Notes: generated from the sequence alone by a model not told the origin. Positions 1 to 7,177 are shown, numbered from the stretch's first letter. The stretch is 11,837 nt of DNA from Alcaligenaceae bacterium UBA6179 (GCA_002422175.1 DITR01000014.1:2765-14601); one strand, 5' to 3'. A program made the numbers and translations.

Positions 1-23
1 GGCTTGGCCACAAAGGTCTTCAT
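1..23 (-). CDS. rplM: Ribosomal protein L13, 5' end only (partial)
   Basis: Only the first seven codons and two bases of the eighth lie in the window. They read M-K-T-F-V-A-K-P, which matches the near-invariant start of bacterial L13 (MKTFxAKP). L13 is an early-assembling protein of the 50S subunit and is usually cotranscribed with rpsI (S9), which would lie off the left edge. The start codon is at 23-21. An AGGA Shine-Dalgarno lies at 36-33, with a 9-nt spacer. A promoter and a hairpin-containing leader lie upstream on the same strand, which supports a real gene start. Eight residues are little evidence, but peptide, strand, ribosome binding site and promoter all agree. Confidence 0.82.
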
Positions 24-45
24 GAGAGGAATTCCTGATAAATAC

Positions 46-66
46 CGGTAAAGACAATCTTTACCG
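46..66 (-). promoter_or_regulatory. Hairpin in the rplM leader
   Basis: A perfect 9-bp stem (CGGTAAAGA with TCTTTACCG) closes a 3-nt loop, 22 nt before the rplM start codon and just ahead of its Shine-Dalgarno. No T-run follows on either strand, so it is not a normal terminator. A 12-bp palindrome, CAAAACGTTTTG, lies further upstream in the same leader at 87-98. Ribosomal protein leaders often carry autoregulatory structures, and L13 is known to repress rplM-rpsI in E. coli. That this hairpin does the same is inference. Confidence 0.5.
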
Positions 67-136
67 CCCTGGTTGATAAACGAGGCCAAAACGTTTTGTG
101 TCGCCCGTGCCTGCTTTTCACCCTAGGGAACCCGTG

Positions 137-166
137 ATTCTACTACAAAAACTCTTTGCATATCAA
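137..166 (-). promoter_or_regulatory. Sigma70-type promoter for rplM
   Basis: Read on the minus strand, TTGATA (166-161) and TAGAAT (142-137) each match 5 of 6 consensus bases, with an 18-bp spacer. The bases after the -10 are GC-rich (CACGGG), as in stringently controlled promoters for translation genes. The start would fall near 130, giving a leader of about 107 nt. An 8-bp palindrome, CCCTAGGG (121-128), sits at the predicted start region. Confidence 0.6.
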
Positions 167-170
167 AGCC

Positions 171-208
171 TAGACAGCCCTTAAGGTTTGTCTAACTCCT
201 TAAAGGGC
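171..208. repeat. Nested inverted repeats between pmbA and rplM
   Basis: Two pairings compete here. GCCCTTAAGG (177-186) pairs with CCTTAAAGGGC (198-208) with one bulged base. TAGACA (171-176) pairs with TGTCTA (189-194). The site is 28 bp past the pmbA stop codon and just upstream of the rplM promoter, so it may end pmbA transcripts. No T-run follows on the minus strand, so a factor-independent terminator is not shown. Confidence 0.4.
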
Positions 209-235
209 GGTTTCGAGTGCACAGACTGGTGTCGC

Positions 236-1603
236 TTAGGTACCCGCGATAGCCATCTTTTCAATCAAAATCGAACCGGTTGTTTTACTACCTCGGGTCA
301 ACTCGTCTTGGCCAATGGCCACAATTTGGGTAAACATATCTTTTAAATTGCCCGCAATGGTGATTTCTTCAACTGGGTATTGAATTTTGCCGCCTTCAAC
401 CCAATAGCCAAAGGCGCCACGTGAATAATCGCCCGTGATGTAATTTACGCCTTGGCCAATTAGTTCTGTGACCAATAAACCTGTACCCAGTTTTTTTAGC
501 ATGGCCACAAAGTTGTCTTTTTTCTGGGTTTGACTCGATGTCATACGCAGATTGTGTGAGCCACCCGCATTGCCCGTTGTTTGCATACCTAGTTTTTTTG
601 CAGTGTACGTTGATAAAAAATACCCCTGCAATACACCGTCACGCACCACATCGCGCGCATGTGTTCGAACGCCTTCGTCGTCAAACATTGAACTACCCAT
701 GGCACCTGGTATGAAGGGGTCTTCATGTATTTGAACGTGAGTTGGAAATATCGTTTTACCCAAACTATCAACTAAAAAGGTTGATTTGCGGTAAAGCGCC
801 CCGCCACTCACCGCCTGGGTTAACGCACCCAGAAGGCCAAGGGCTAAGGGCGCTTCAAACAAAACTGGGGCATGACGGGTAGACAGGCGGCGGGCGTTTA
901 AGCGGGCTAAGGCGCGTTGTGCCGCATATTTGCCTACTGCTTCAGGCTTAGCTAAGCGTTTAGCATCTCGATCGCTGGTGTACCAGTAGTCTCGCTGCAT
1001 GCCATTGCCACGGCCCGCAATCGGTGACACTGACAAGCCATGGCGTGTATAGGCAAAGCCGTTTAGAAAACCACGTGAATTAGCCATCGTAAAGTGGCCT
1101 TCGTGGGTGTCAACGGCAGCGCCTTCAGTATTGGTAATGCGACGGTCGACGTCTCGCGCTGCTTGCTCAGCAACAATGGCCAGTTTGGTGGCAGCCTCGA
1201 CCCCAATTAACCAAGGGTGATGCAAAGAAAGCTGATCAGTGCCGCCTTGATACAACTCGGCTGGGTCAGGCAAGCCGGCTGCAGGGTCTTCAGCAGTGAA
1301 GCGGGCAATATGCCAAGCGGCTTCAACCGTTTGTTTGAGTGCTGAATCGCTAAAATCTGAAGTGCTGGCAGAGCCTCGGCGTTGACCGGCAAAGACCGTA
1401 ACCGACAATGAGCGATCGCGGGTTTGCTCAACCGTTTCAAGCTTACCCTTACGCACATTAACCGACAAACCTTGCCCTTCAGACACTTCGGCGACCGAAT
1501 CGGTTGCGCCTAAAGTTTTGGCATAATCAATAGCGTGCGACACTAATGATTCAAATTGAGTGCGATTTTCTTTAATTGGCAGTGCAGGAAGATGTTTACT
1601 CAT
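236..1603 (-). CDS. pmbA: TldE/PmbA subunit of the TldD-TldE metalloprotease
   Basis: This 455-residue protein is full length for the PmbA/TldE family (U62 peptidases). TldE forms a cytoplasmic complex with TldD, which carries the metal site. In E. coli the pair matures microcin B17 and degrades the antitoxin CcdA. Family landmarks are an N-terminal domain with NVRKGKLETVEQ (49-60), a FDDEGV segment (307-312), GDYSRGAFGYWVEGG (391-405) and VEEITIAGNL (411-420). There is no HExxxH zinc motif, as expected for the TldE rather than the TldD subunit. The ATG at 1603 has a GGAAC ribosome binding site 5 to 10 nt upstream. The gene is divergent from darP, with the starts about 57 bp apart. tldD is not in the window, so the partner must be encoded elsewhere. 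Substrates in this organism cannot be inferred. Confidence 0.93.
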   Translation of the reverse strand: MSKHLPALPIKENRTQFESLVSHAIDYAKTLGATDSVAEVSEGQGLSVNVRKGKLETVEQTRDRSLSVTVFAGQRRGSASTSDFSDSALKQTVEAAWHIARFTAEDPAAGLPDPAELYQGGTDQLSLHHPWLIGVEAATKLAIVAEQAARDVDRRITNTEGAAVDTHEGHFTMANSRGFLNGFAYTRHGLSVSPIAGRGNGMQRDYWYTSDRDAKRLAKPEAVGKYAAQRALARLNARRLSTRHAPVLFEAPLALGLLGALTQAVSGGALYRKSTFLVDSLGKTIFPTHVQIHEDPFIPGAMGSSMFDDEGVRTHARDVVRDGVLQGYFLSTYTAKKLGMQTTGNAGGSHNLRMTSSQTQKKDNFVAMLKKLGTGLLVTELIGQGVNYITGDYSRGAFGYWVEGGKIQYPVEEITIAGNLKDMFTQIVAIGQDELTRGSKTTGSILIEKMAIAGT

Positions 1604-1627
1604 GATGTTCCAATGTCAATGACGCTT

Positions 1628-1634
1628 TATGATA
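1628..1634. promoter_or_regulatory. Possible symmetric -10 element between pmbA and darP
   Basis: TATGAT (1628-1633) on the plus strand and TATCAT (1634-1629) on the minus strand each match 5 of 6 of the -10 consensus and overlap almost completely. Neither has a convincing -35. The 57-bp gap leaves little room for two separate promoters. A plus-strand start near 1640 would fit the darP start at 1661. Confidence 0.28.
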
Positions 1635-1660
1635 GCGAACTAGCTGACCGAGTGCGACCT

Positions 1661-2245
1661 ATGACCATACAAAACCCTAAAAATATGCCACAAGACGATT
1701 CAAATAAACCCGTTTATGACGGCCCGAGCAAATCTCAAGTCAAACGTGACATGCACGATTTGCTAGATTTAGGCAAGGCTGTGGTCGAGTTGAGTCGCGA
1801 TCAAGTCAAGCAATTGCCGCTTTCAGAGCGGCTTGAAGACGCGGTTTTGCTTGCTCAAAAGACCACCAGCCGTGAGGGGCGACGTCGCCAGATTCATTTT
1901 GTCGGCAAACTTATGCGCGACGCCCCCGCTGAACTGATTCGACAACAACTAGAAACTTGGGCCAATGGTTCGGTTGAAGACACCCGCGCCATGCACAGAC
2001 TTGAAACCCTGCGAGAACGTTTATTAGGTAGCGATGACGCCCTGACTGAATGGTTATCTCAAAACCCTGGGGTTGATGTACAGTCAATTCGCGCTCAAAT
2101 AAGAGCGGCACGGCGCGAACAGGCAGCCAATTTGTCATTGCAACCGGGTCAAGAACCCCAGCGCAAAAACTTTAGGGCATTATTTCAAACCTTAAAGTCG
2201 GTTCCAAAGCCGTCTGACACCCCACCTGAACCATCTTCTGATTAA
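1661..2245 (+). CDS. darP: DarP (YjgA, DUF615) ribosome-assembly protein
   Basis: About 194 residues of a small, charged, helical protein. DarP binds pre-50S particles and promotes large-subunit maturation in E. coli. Diagnostic segments are YDGPSKSQVKRDMHDLLDLG (residues 19-38), the basic REGRRRQIHFVGKLMR block (71-86) and the MHRLETLRERLL helix (111-122). The end is proline- and serine-rich. The reading frame is open back to a TTG at 1556, inside pmbA, with other ATGs at 1592, 1613, 1619 and 1685. I chose 1661 because family homology begins around residue 19 of that version, the length matches E. coli YjgA (183 aa), and a -10-like TATGAT lies just upstream. The ribosome binding site is weak, so 1613 (210 aa) or 1685 (186 aa) remain possible. 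The neighbour pmbA is transcribed in the opposite direction. Confidence 0.9.
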   Translation: MTIQNPKNMPQDDSNKPVYDGPSKSQVKRDMHDLLDLGKAVVELSRDQVKQLPLSERLEDAVLLAQKTTSREGRRRQIHFVGKLMRDAPAELIRQQLETWANGSVEDTRAMHRLETLRERLLGSDDALTEWLSQNPGVDVQSIRAQIRAARREQAANLSLQPGQEPQRKNFRALFQTLKSVPKPSDTPPEPSSD

Positions 2246-2310
2246 TATTTATTGGAAGTATTGTTCATTGTGGGCTTGCAACCATTGAAATTCATGTACT
2301 GAAGCATATT

Positions 2311-2327
2311 GGCAATCGTGCCTTTTT
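2311..2327 (+). terminator. Weak terminator candidate after darP
   Basis: A short GGCA/TGCC stem with a 4-nt loop is followed at once by five T's, 66 bp after the darP stop codon. A second run of six T's lies at 2334-2339. The stem is only 4 bp, so termination would be partial. It ends 23 bp before the esterase start, which suggests that gene is either read through or has its own promoter nearby. Confidence 0.33.
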
Positions 2328-2350
2328 AAAACCTTTTTTCTGAACTTATC

Positions 2351-3019
2351 ATGACAACACCATTTCTTGAATGTCTTGAAGTTGAAACTGCACCGAACCC
2401 AACGCGCAGTGTCATTTGGCTACACGGCTTAGGCGCTGATGGTCACGATTTTGCGGGTATTGTGCCCGAACTGGGTATTCCGGCATCTCAGGCAGTGCGG
2501 TTTATTTTCCCTCATGCTCCGGTTCAGCCCATCACCATTAATGGTGGTATGGCGATGCGGGCCTGGTATGACATTCGAGTGCCCACAATAGTTCATGCTG
2601 AAGATGAACACGGTATTTATGCGTCAGAGCAATCTATTGTGGCGCTCATTAATCGTGAAAACAGCCGCGGCGTGCCCAGTCAAAACATTGTGTTGGCCGG
2701 TTTTTCACAAGGCAGCGCTATGACACTGCACATCGGCTTACGATACCCTCAAAGACTTGCAGGCTTAATTGCCCTTTCGGGTTACATACCACTGGCTGAT
2801 CAAGCCGCACAAGGCTGGTCAGAGGCGAACCGTGAAACCCCTATCTTTTTAGCGCATGGCACGTCTGACCCCGTGGTGACGTTTAATCGTGGCACCCATG
2901 CGCGCGATTTACTCTTAGCACACCGGTATGCAGTGAATTGGCATGCATACCCCATGCCACACAGTGTTTGCCCTGAAGAAATTCGTGATATTGCTGATTT
3001 TTTAAAAAAAGTGATTTAA
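2351..3019 (+). CDS. Alpha/beta-hydrolase carboxylesterase (phospholipase/carboxylesterase family)
   Basis: A 222-residue cytoplasmic serine hydrolase of the Abhydrolase_2 family, which includes Pseudomonas carboxylesterase II (EstB), E. coli YpfH and acyl-protein thioesterases. The oxyanion-side motif is LHGLGADG (24-31). The nucleophile is in GFSQGSA (GxSxG, Ser119). The catalytic acid is Asp173 in HGTSDPVV, and His204 in MPHSV completes the triad. Length is normal for the family. There is no signal peptide. The ATG at 2351 is the expected start because family homology begins a few residues in, yet no Shine-Dalgarno is visible; the upstream region is T-rich instead. The gene converges on the patZ-like gene with 7 bp between stop codons. 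These enzymes hydrolyse short-chain esters in vitro, and the natural substrate cannot be told from sequence. Confidence 0.92.
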   Translation: MTTPFLECLEVETAPNPTRSVIWLHGLGADGHDFAGIVPELGIPASQAVRFIFPHAPVQPITINGGMAMRAWYDIRVPTIVHAEDEHGIYASEQSIVALINRENSRGVPSQNIVLAGFSQGSAMTLHIGLRYPQRLAGLIALSGYIPLADQAAQGWSEANRETPIFLAHGTSDPVVTFNRGTHARDLLLAHRYAVNWHAYPMPHSVCPEEIRDIADFLKKVI

Positions 3020-3026
3020 AGCATTT

Positions 3027-5507
3027 CTAATTTTCTTCGACGGTCGGTGCATTTAAGGTTAACCAGATGCGTCTCATCGAGGCATCTTCCTCGTCGACGT
3101 CATCAACCATGCCAAATGTTTGCATCAAGCTACGCATTGGCCGATTGTTACCAATAACCAAGCCTTCAATCAACACAAGACCTTGATCACGTGCGGCTTC
3201 AATCAAACGACTCATTAATAGACGACCCAACCCTTTGCCTTGCCAGTTATCAGCAACCACTAAAGCATATTCTGCGGTGCGGCCATCACGGTTACGCAAG
3301 TAGTGGGCTAACCCAACAATCATGTCTATGCTGTGCCCATGCTCATCAACTTGCGGTACGGTTGCAATTAAAGCCAGCTCTCGGTGATAATCAATTAAGG
3401 TGTAGCGCGCCAACATTTTGGGTGTGAGTTCACGCATTAACGATACAAAGCGCATATAACGGGCTTCATCAGACAAGGTGCGCACAAAAATTTGCAAGGC
3501 ACTGGCATCGTCAGGTTGAATAGGCCGAATCAAACAGCCGGTGCCATCTTTTAATAACAATCGCTGCACCCAACGTCTTGGGTAGGGGTGAATGGCCATA
3601 TGGCTATAGTCATATGTATGCAACGATTGACGCTTATCATGCTCAATGAGTTTGACCTCAGCGCGCCGCGCAAACCATGTTTCACCATGAAGCTCAAGCG
3701 GGTCAATGGTTACGCTGGCCACCTCGGCGCACTCGCAGACCAAATCAGACACCCATTCGAGCATCGCTAATAAGTGACGATACGCTGCAGGCGACACGGC
3801 GTGTCGACCAAGCCGTTGCCATATTTGGCTACGTTTGACCAAGCGGCTAGACAAAAATAAATTTAAAGGCGCTAAATCAACACCATCGTCTAGTGACGCC
3901 AATGAGCCCATGACACCACCCGCAGAAAACCGAATTACGGGCCCGAAACGTTTATCGCGGATCACTGATATACGGTAAGCAATGGGCGTTTCTTTAATTT
4001 GAGAGACTAATCCGTCTTGGGGAAGGCCTCTCTCAGTTGGATCGCTGAAGACGAGATTAAATTTTTCAAATAAAGCCAGTGATTGTTGCGTATCAAGCGT
4101 AGTCTGACCATTCAAATACGAGTCATCAATCAATTTGCGCGCGGCAACCACTCTGGGTTGCGCATAATCAGGCTCAGCAGGTTGAATTTGCAAAAGCAAC
4201 TGCTGATTGTAGTGATAACTAGCCAAGACACCCAACGCATTGGCAGCTGATTCAGGCGTTCTAAAGGCAGGTGTACCCACATCATCTAAAAGTCGACGAA
4301 TTGGGCGCATGCTGGCCTCGCCAATAAAGCAGGGTAAAACGGGTTTAGTTGAACGCTTAATGGTGATGAGCAATTCATCAGTGAGTGCATAAAAATCAGT
4401 ACGGGCATCGGGTGCAAAAACAAGCAAAACACCATCAACACCGCTATCTTGTGTCACATAGTCAATTATTTCAGTCACCACTGATGGCATCAAGGGTGAG
4501 TGCGTCACAATCGGGTTTAACGCTTTGGCGCCCGGTTCGAGTAACTTACCTAAACGCCGCCGAGTTGCCGCAGTTAATTCTGCCTTAACTACAGGACCCT
4601 TGCTGCTACTCATGTCTAACGCTAATTGTGCAGGACCTTCTCCGTTTGAAATCACGGCCATACGAGGGCCTTTGGGTCGATGGCTATGGGTAAATACTTT
4701 AAGTGCAGCAAACAACTGAATGTAGTAACGAACTCTGACCGCCCCTGCTCGCCTGAGTGCCGCATCAAACGCTGCATTGGCTTGTTCAGTGTCGAGGGTG
4801 GCGCCTGACTTCAGCACGACAACCGGTTTAACGCTGGCTGCAGCGCGCAAGGCGCTCATAAATTCACGGCTAAACCCAGTTTCATCAATATATAAAGCGA
4901 TGCTTTCTGTACGTGGGTCACTGGCTAAGAAGTCAAGCACCTCCGGTAAGCTGGTGAAGGCTTCATCACTCATAGCAATCACGGCTGAGAAGCCAATATG
5001 GGCATCGTCAGCCCAGTCCATCACTGAAGCCATGATGGTGCGCGATTGTGCGATTAATGCGGCCCGGCCACTTCGCGCTAAGACAGGGTGTTGGCTGAGG
5101 TTTAAGCCCAGATGTGGGCGCTGTAAACCAAATGAGTACGGCCCCAGTAGAGCGACTTTATATTTTTTTGCCCACAGCGCGCACAATTCACGCGTTCGCT
5201 CAGGCGAAGGGTCAACCGCATCATGAGCCATGAGTATCAAGGCTCGAGGCCTCATGCGCGCTAAGTTAAACAGTGTGCGCTGCAAGAGCAAGGGAGGCAT
5301 GCAGACAACTGCCAAATCAACCCGTTCGCCTTTGACCAGGCCGTTGAGCTTTTTAGGTAATGCGCACCACTGACCCGGAGCGCAGTCAACCCGCGTTGTG
5401 CGAGCAGCCATGGCCGGAGGCATCGTGTCAAAAAGTGGCAAGGGTCGGTCACTAACAACCAGTAAACTGGTAGGCTCAAACAGCGGGTCGAGGGTATGAC
5501 GCAACAT
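3027..5507 (-). CDS. patZ: PatZ/Pat-like protein lysine acetyltransferase (degenerate acyl-CoA synthetase scaffold plus GNAT)
   Basis: An 826-residue two-part protein. Residues about 1-640 resemble ADP-forming acyl-CoA synthetases: LLGPYSFGL (120-128), IAQSRTIMASVMDWA (152-166), LRRAGAVRV (251-259) and RFGPVIRFSAGGV (520-532). Residues about 656-818 form a GNAT domain with QGKGLG (756-761) for acetyl-CoA and Glu746 at the place of the E. coli PatZ catalytic glutamate. Enzymes of this type acetylate lysines, classically of acetyl-CoA synthetase, and so tune acetate metabolism. The synthetase half looks inactive: GASxxxG is lost near residue 17, no phospho-histidine precedes LRRAG, NPxD reads NPIV (331-334), and the ATP-grasp region is about 60 residues shorter than in E. 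coli PatZ (886 aa). The ATG at 5507 has AAAGG 6 nt upstream. The gene is divergent from gltX. The targets are inferred. Confidence 0.85.
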   Translation of the reverse strand: MLRHTLDPLFEPTSLLVVSDRPLPLFDTMPPAMAARTTRVDCAPGQWCALPKKLNGLVKGERVDLAVVCMPPLLLQRTLFNLARMRPRALILMAHDAVDPSPERTRELCALWAKKYKVALLGPYSFGLQRPHLGLNLSQHPVLARSGRAALIAQSRTIMASVMDWADDAHIGFSAVIAMSDEAFTSLPEVLDFLASDPRTESIALYIDETGFSREFMSALRAAASVKPVVVLKSGATLDTEQANAAFDAALRRAGAVRVRYYIQLFAALKVFTHSHRPKGPRMAVISNGEGPAQLALDMSSSKGPVVKAELTAATRRRLGKLLEPGAKALNPIVTHSPLMPSVVTEIIDYVTQDSGVDGVLLVFAPDARTDFYALTDELLITIKRSTKPVLPCFIGEASMRPIRRLLDDVGTPAFRTPESAANALGVLASYHYNQQLLLQIQPAEPDYAQPRVVAARKLIDDSYLNGQTTLDTQQSLALFEKFNLVFSDPTERGLPQDGLVSQIKETPIAYRISVIRDKRFGPVIRFSAGGVMGSLASLDDGVDLAPLNLFLSSRLVKRSQIWQRLGRHAVSPAAYRHLLAMLEWVSDLVCECAEVASVTIDPLELHGETWFARRAEVKLIEHDKRQSLHTYDYSHMAIHPYPRRWVQRLLLKDGTGCLIRPIQPDDASALQIFVRTLSDEARYMRFVSLMRELTPKMLARYTLIDYHRELALIATVPQVDEHGHSIDMIVGLAHYLRNRDGRTAEYALVVADNWQGKGLGRLLMSRLIEAARDQGLVLIEGLVIGNNRPMRSLMQTFGMVDDVDEEDASMRRIWLTLNAPTVEEN

Positions 5508-5563
5508 AAGAGGCCTTTCTGGTTGGTGCGCGTTCAGAACGTAAACTTGTGATCAGGCTCTAA

Positions 5564-5569
5564 AATATA
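5564..5569 (-). promoter_or_regulatory. Possible -10 element for the patZ-like gene
   Basis: TATATT on the minus strand, 57 bp upstream of the patZ-like start, matches 5 of 6 of the -10 consensus. No good -35 lies 16 to 18 bp further upstream, so the promoter would be weak or activator-dependent. Confidence 0.3.
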
Positions 5570-5606
5570 AACGCACTGAAAAATATGAATCACGTTCTTC
5601 TATCTT

Positions 5607-5632
5607 AACAAAATTTTGTTGCAATGCAACAA
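5607..5632. promoter_or_regulatory. Two overlapping palindromes, putative operator, upstream of gltX
   Basis: AACAAAATTTTGTT (5607-5620) is a perfect 14-bp palindrome. TTGTTGCAATGCAACAA (5616-5632) has 8-bp perfect arms around one central base. They share the TTGTT at 5616-5620. The result is AACAA, TTGTT, AACAA in alternating orientation, ending 4 bp before the gltX -10 candidate and covering its -35 position. This is what an operator looks like, but I do not recognise the regulator. Confidence 0.5.
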
Positions 5633-5636
5633 TCGC

Positions 5637-5642
5637 TATATT
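5637..5642 (+). promoter_or_regulatory. Candidate -10 element for gltX
   Basis: TATATT, 33 bp upstream of the gltX ATG, matches 5 of 6 of the -10 consensus. The -35 position falls inside the overlapping palindromes and is a poor match (TTTGTT at 16-bp spacing). The start would be near 5649, giving a leader of about 27 nt. Confidence 0.4.
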
Positions 5643-5675
5643 TAACACATATCAGTTGATAACGAAACAATACCT

Positions 5676-7085
5676 ATGACCCAATCTAATCGTCCAGTTC
5701 GTACCCGTTTTGCACCATCGCCAACCGGTTTTTTACATCTTGGCGGCGCACGAACCGCTTTGTTTGCTTGGGCCTTTGCACGCCATGCAGGCGGCACCTT
5801 TATTTTAAGGGTTGAAGACACTGATTTGGTGCGCTCAACACCCGAGGCAGTTCAGGGCATTCTTGATGGTATGGCTTGGTTAGGCTTAAACCCCGATGAA
5901 GGGCCGTTTTATCAAATGCAGCGTATGGACCGATATCGAGCCGTTGTACAAGACATGCTCGCTGCTGGTACAGCATACCTCTGTTATAGCTCGCCCGAAG
6001 AGGTTGAGGCTATGCGCGAAGCCGCGCGCGCTCGTGGCGCAAAACCCCGCTATGACGGCACCTGGCGCCCAGAGGCAGGTAAAACGTTGCCGCCACCGCC
6101 CTCTGACCGTCAGCCAGTCGTACGTTTTAAAGGGCCTCTTGAGGGCGTGACAGCTTGGCACGATATCGTGAAAGGCCCCATTAGCTTTGCCAATGAAGAG
6201 TTAGACGATTTGATTATTGCGCGCCCTGATGGCACACCCACCTACAATTTTTGTGTTGTCGTAGATGATCTAGATATGGGCATCACCCATGTATTAAGAG
6301 GCGATGATCACGTCAACAATACCCCGCGTCAAATCAATATATTGAAAGCTTTGGGTGCCCTCTTGCCAGAGTACGGCCATGTACCCATGATTTTAGGCCC
6401 CGATGGTGAAAAGCTTTCGAAACGTCATGGTGCCGTGAGCGTCATGGAATATGACACCCAGGGTTACTTACCTGAAGCCATGATTAATTATTTAGCGCGC
6501 CTTGGTTGGAGTCATGGTGATGACGAGATCTTTGATCGCGAAACGTTTATTAAGTGGTTTGATACCGCACACTTATCAGGCTCACCTTCTCAATGGGACC
6601 CTAAAAAATTAAATTGGGTCAACAACCAATATATTAAACAAGCCAACAACCACGATTTAGCAAGTCTGATCAAACCCCGTGTGCTGGCCTTAGGTGGCAA
6701 CCCCGATCAAGTAGATTTAAGCGCGGCAGTCGGTTTGCTTAAAGATCGATGCGACACCTTGGTGCAACTGGCTCAAGCCACCCTGTTGTTTTGTGGCGAA
6801 CCCGCCACACCAGACCCAGCGCTCATGACGCAACACATGACGCCTCAGGCTGTGGCGGCACTGCGCGACCTAAACCACAAGCTATTGACAGTTGATTGGT
6901 CACTGAGCGCAATCAGTCAAACCATAAAAACTGTACTCAATGATCATGGGCTCAAAATGCCACAACTGGCCATTCCAATTCGCTTGGCCGTAGCGGGTAC
7001 AACCCAAACCCCGTCTATTGATGCTGTACTGACGATTATGGGCTCAAAGCTTGTGTTAAATAGGCTTGCTCAACATATAAGCTGA
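5676..7085 (+). CDS. gltX: Glutamyl-tRNA synthetase
   Basis: A 469-residue class I aminoacyl-tRNA synthetase that charges tRNA(Glu) in the cytoplasm; E. coli GltX is 471 residues. The HIGH-type signature is in PSPTGFLHLGGARTALF (14-30), and the KMSKS-type loop is EKLSKRHG at residues 245-252. The N-terminal Rossmann fold also carries FILRVEDTD and a VLRGDDHV segment. The C-terminal half is the anticodon-binding helical domain. The zinc site known in E. coli (Cys98, Cys100, Cys125, His127) is mostly lost: Cys103 remains, but the others are Ser105, Trp130 and Pro132. Many bacterial GluRS lack this zinc, so activity is not in doubt. The ATG at 5676 fits the family start, though its Shine-Dalgarno is poor. 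The gene is divergent from patZ and appears monocistronic. Whether it also charges tRNA(Gln) cannot be told here. Confidence 0.97.
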   Translation: MTQSNRPVRTRFAPSPTGFLHLGGARTALFAWAFARHAGGTFILRVEDTDLVRSTPEAVQGILDGMAWLGLNPDEGPFYQMQRMDRYRAVVQDMLAAGTAYLCYSSPEEVEAMREAARARGAKPRYDGTWRPEAGKTLPPPPSDRQPVVRFKGPLEGVTAWHDIVKGPISFANEELDDLIIARPDGTPTYNFCVVVDDLDMGITHVLRGDDHVNNTPRQINILKALGALLPEYGHVPMILGPDGEKLSKRHGAVSVMEYDTQGYLPEAMINYLARLGWSHGDDEIFDRETFIKWFDTAHLSGSPSQWDPKKLNWVNNQYIKQANNHDLASLIKPRVLALGGNPDQVDLSAAVGLLKDRCDTLVQLAQATLLFCGEPATPDPALMTQHMTPQAVAALRDLNHKLLTVDWSLSAISQTIKTVLNDHGLKMPQLAIPIRLAVAGTTQTPSIDAVLTIMGSKLVLNRLAQHIS

Positions 7086-7177
7086 TAACACAAAGCGCTC
7101 AAGCATATTCAAGTATATGGGTGCAGGGAAGACACCCTGACCATCAAAAAACGAGGGTAATCATTTTAAAAGAAAGT

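Noticed and set aside
2998..3019. Slippery T6A7 run near the end of the esterase gene as a programmed frameshift
   Set aside because: A -1 shift meets a stop codon almost at once, so it would change only the last residues, and no stimulatory structure is visible.
4777..5226. A 149-codon open frame antisense to the acetyltransferase gene
   Set aside because: It lies wholly opposite a well-supported coding region, and its Ser/Ala/Arg-rich composition is typical of a shadow frame.
7119..7139. Short hairpin after gltX as its terminator
   Set aside because: Only 5-bp stems form (GGGTG/CACCC or CAGGG/CCCTG, which exclude each other), and an A-run, not a T-run, follows on the plus strand.
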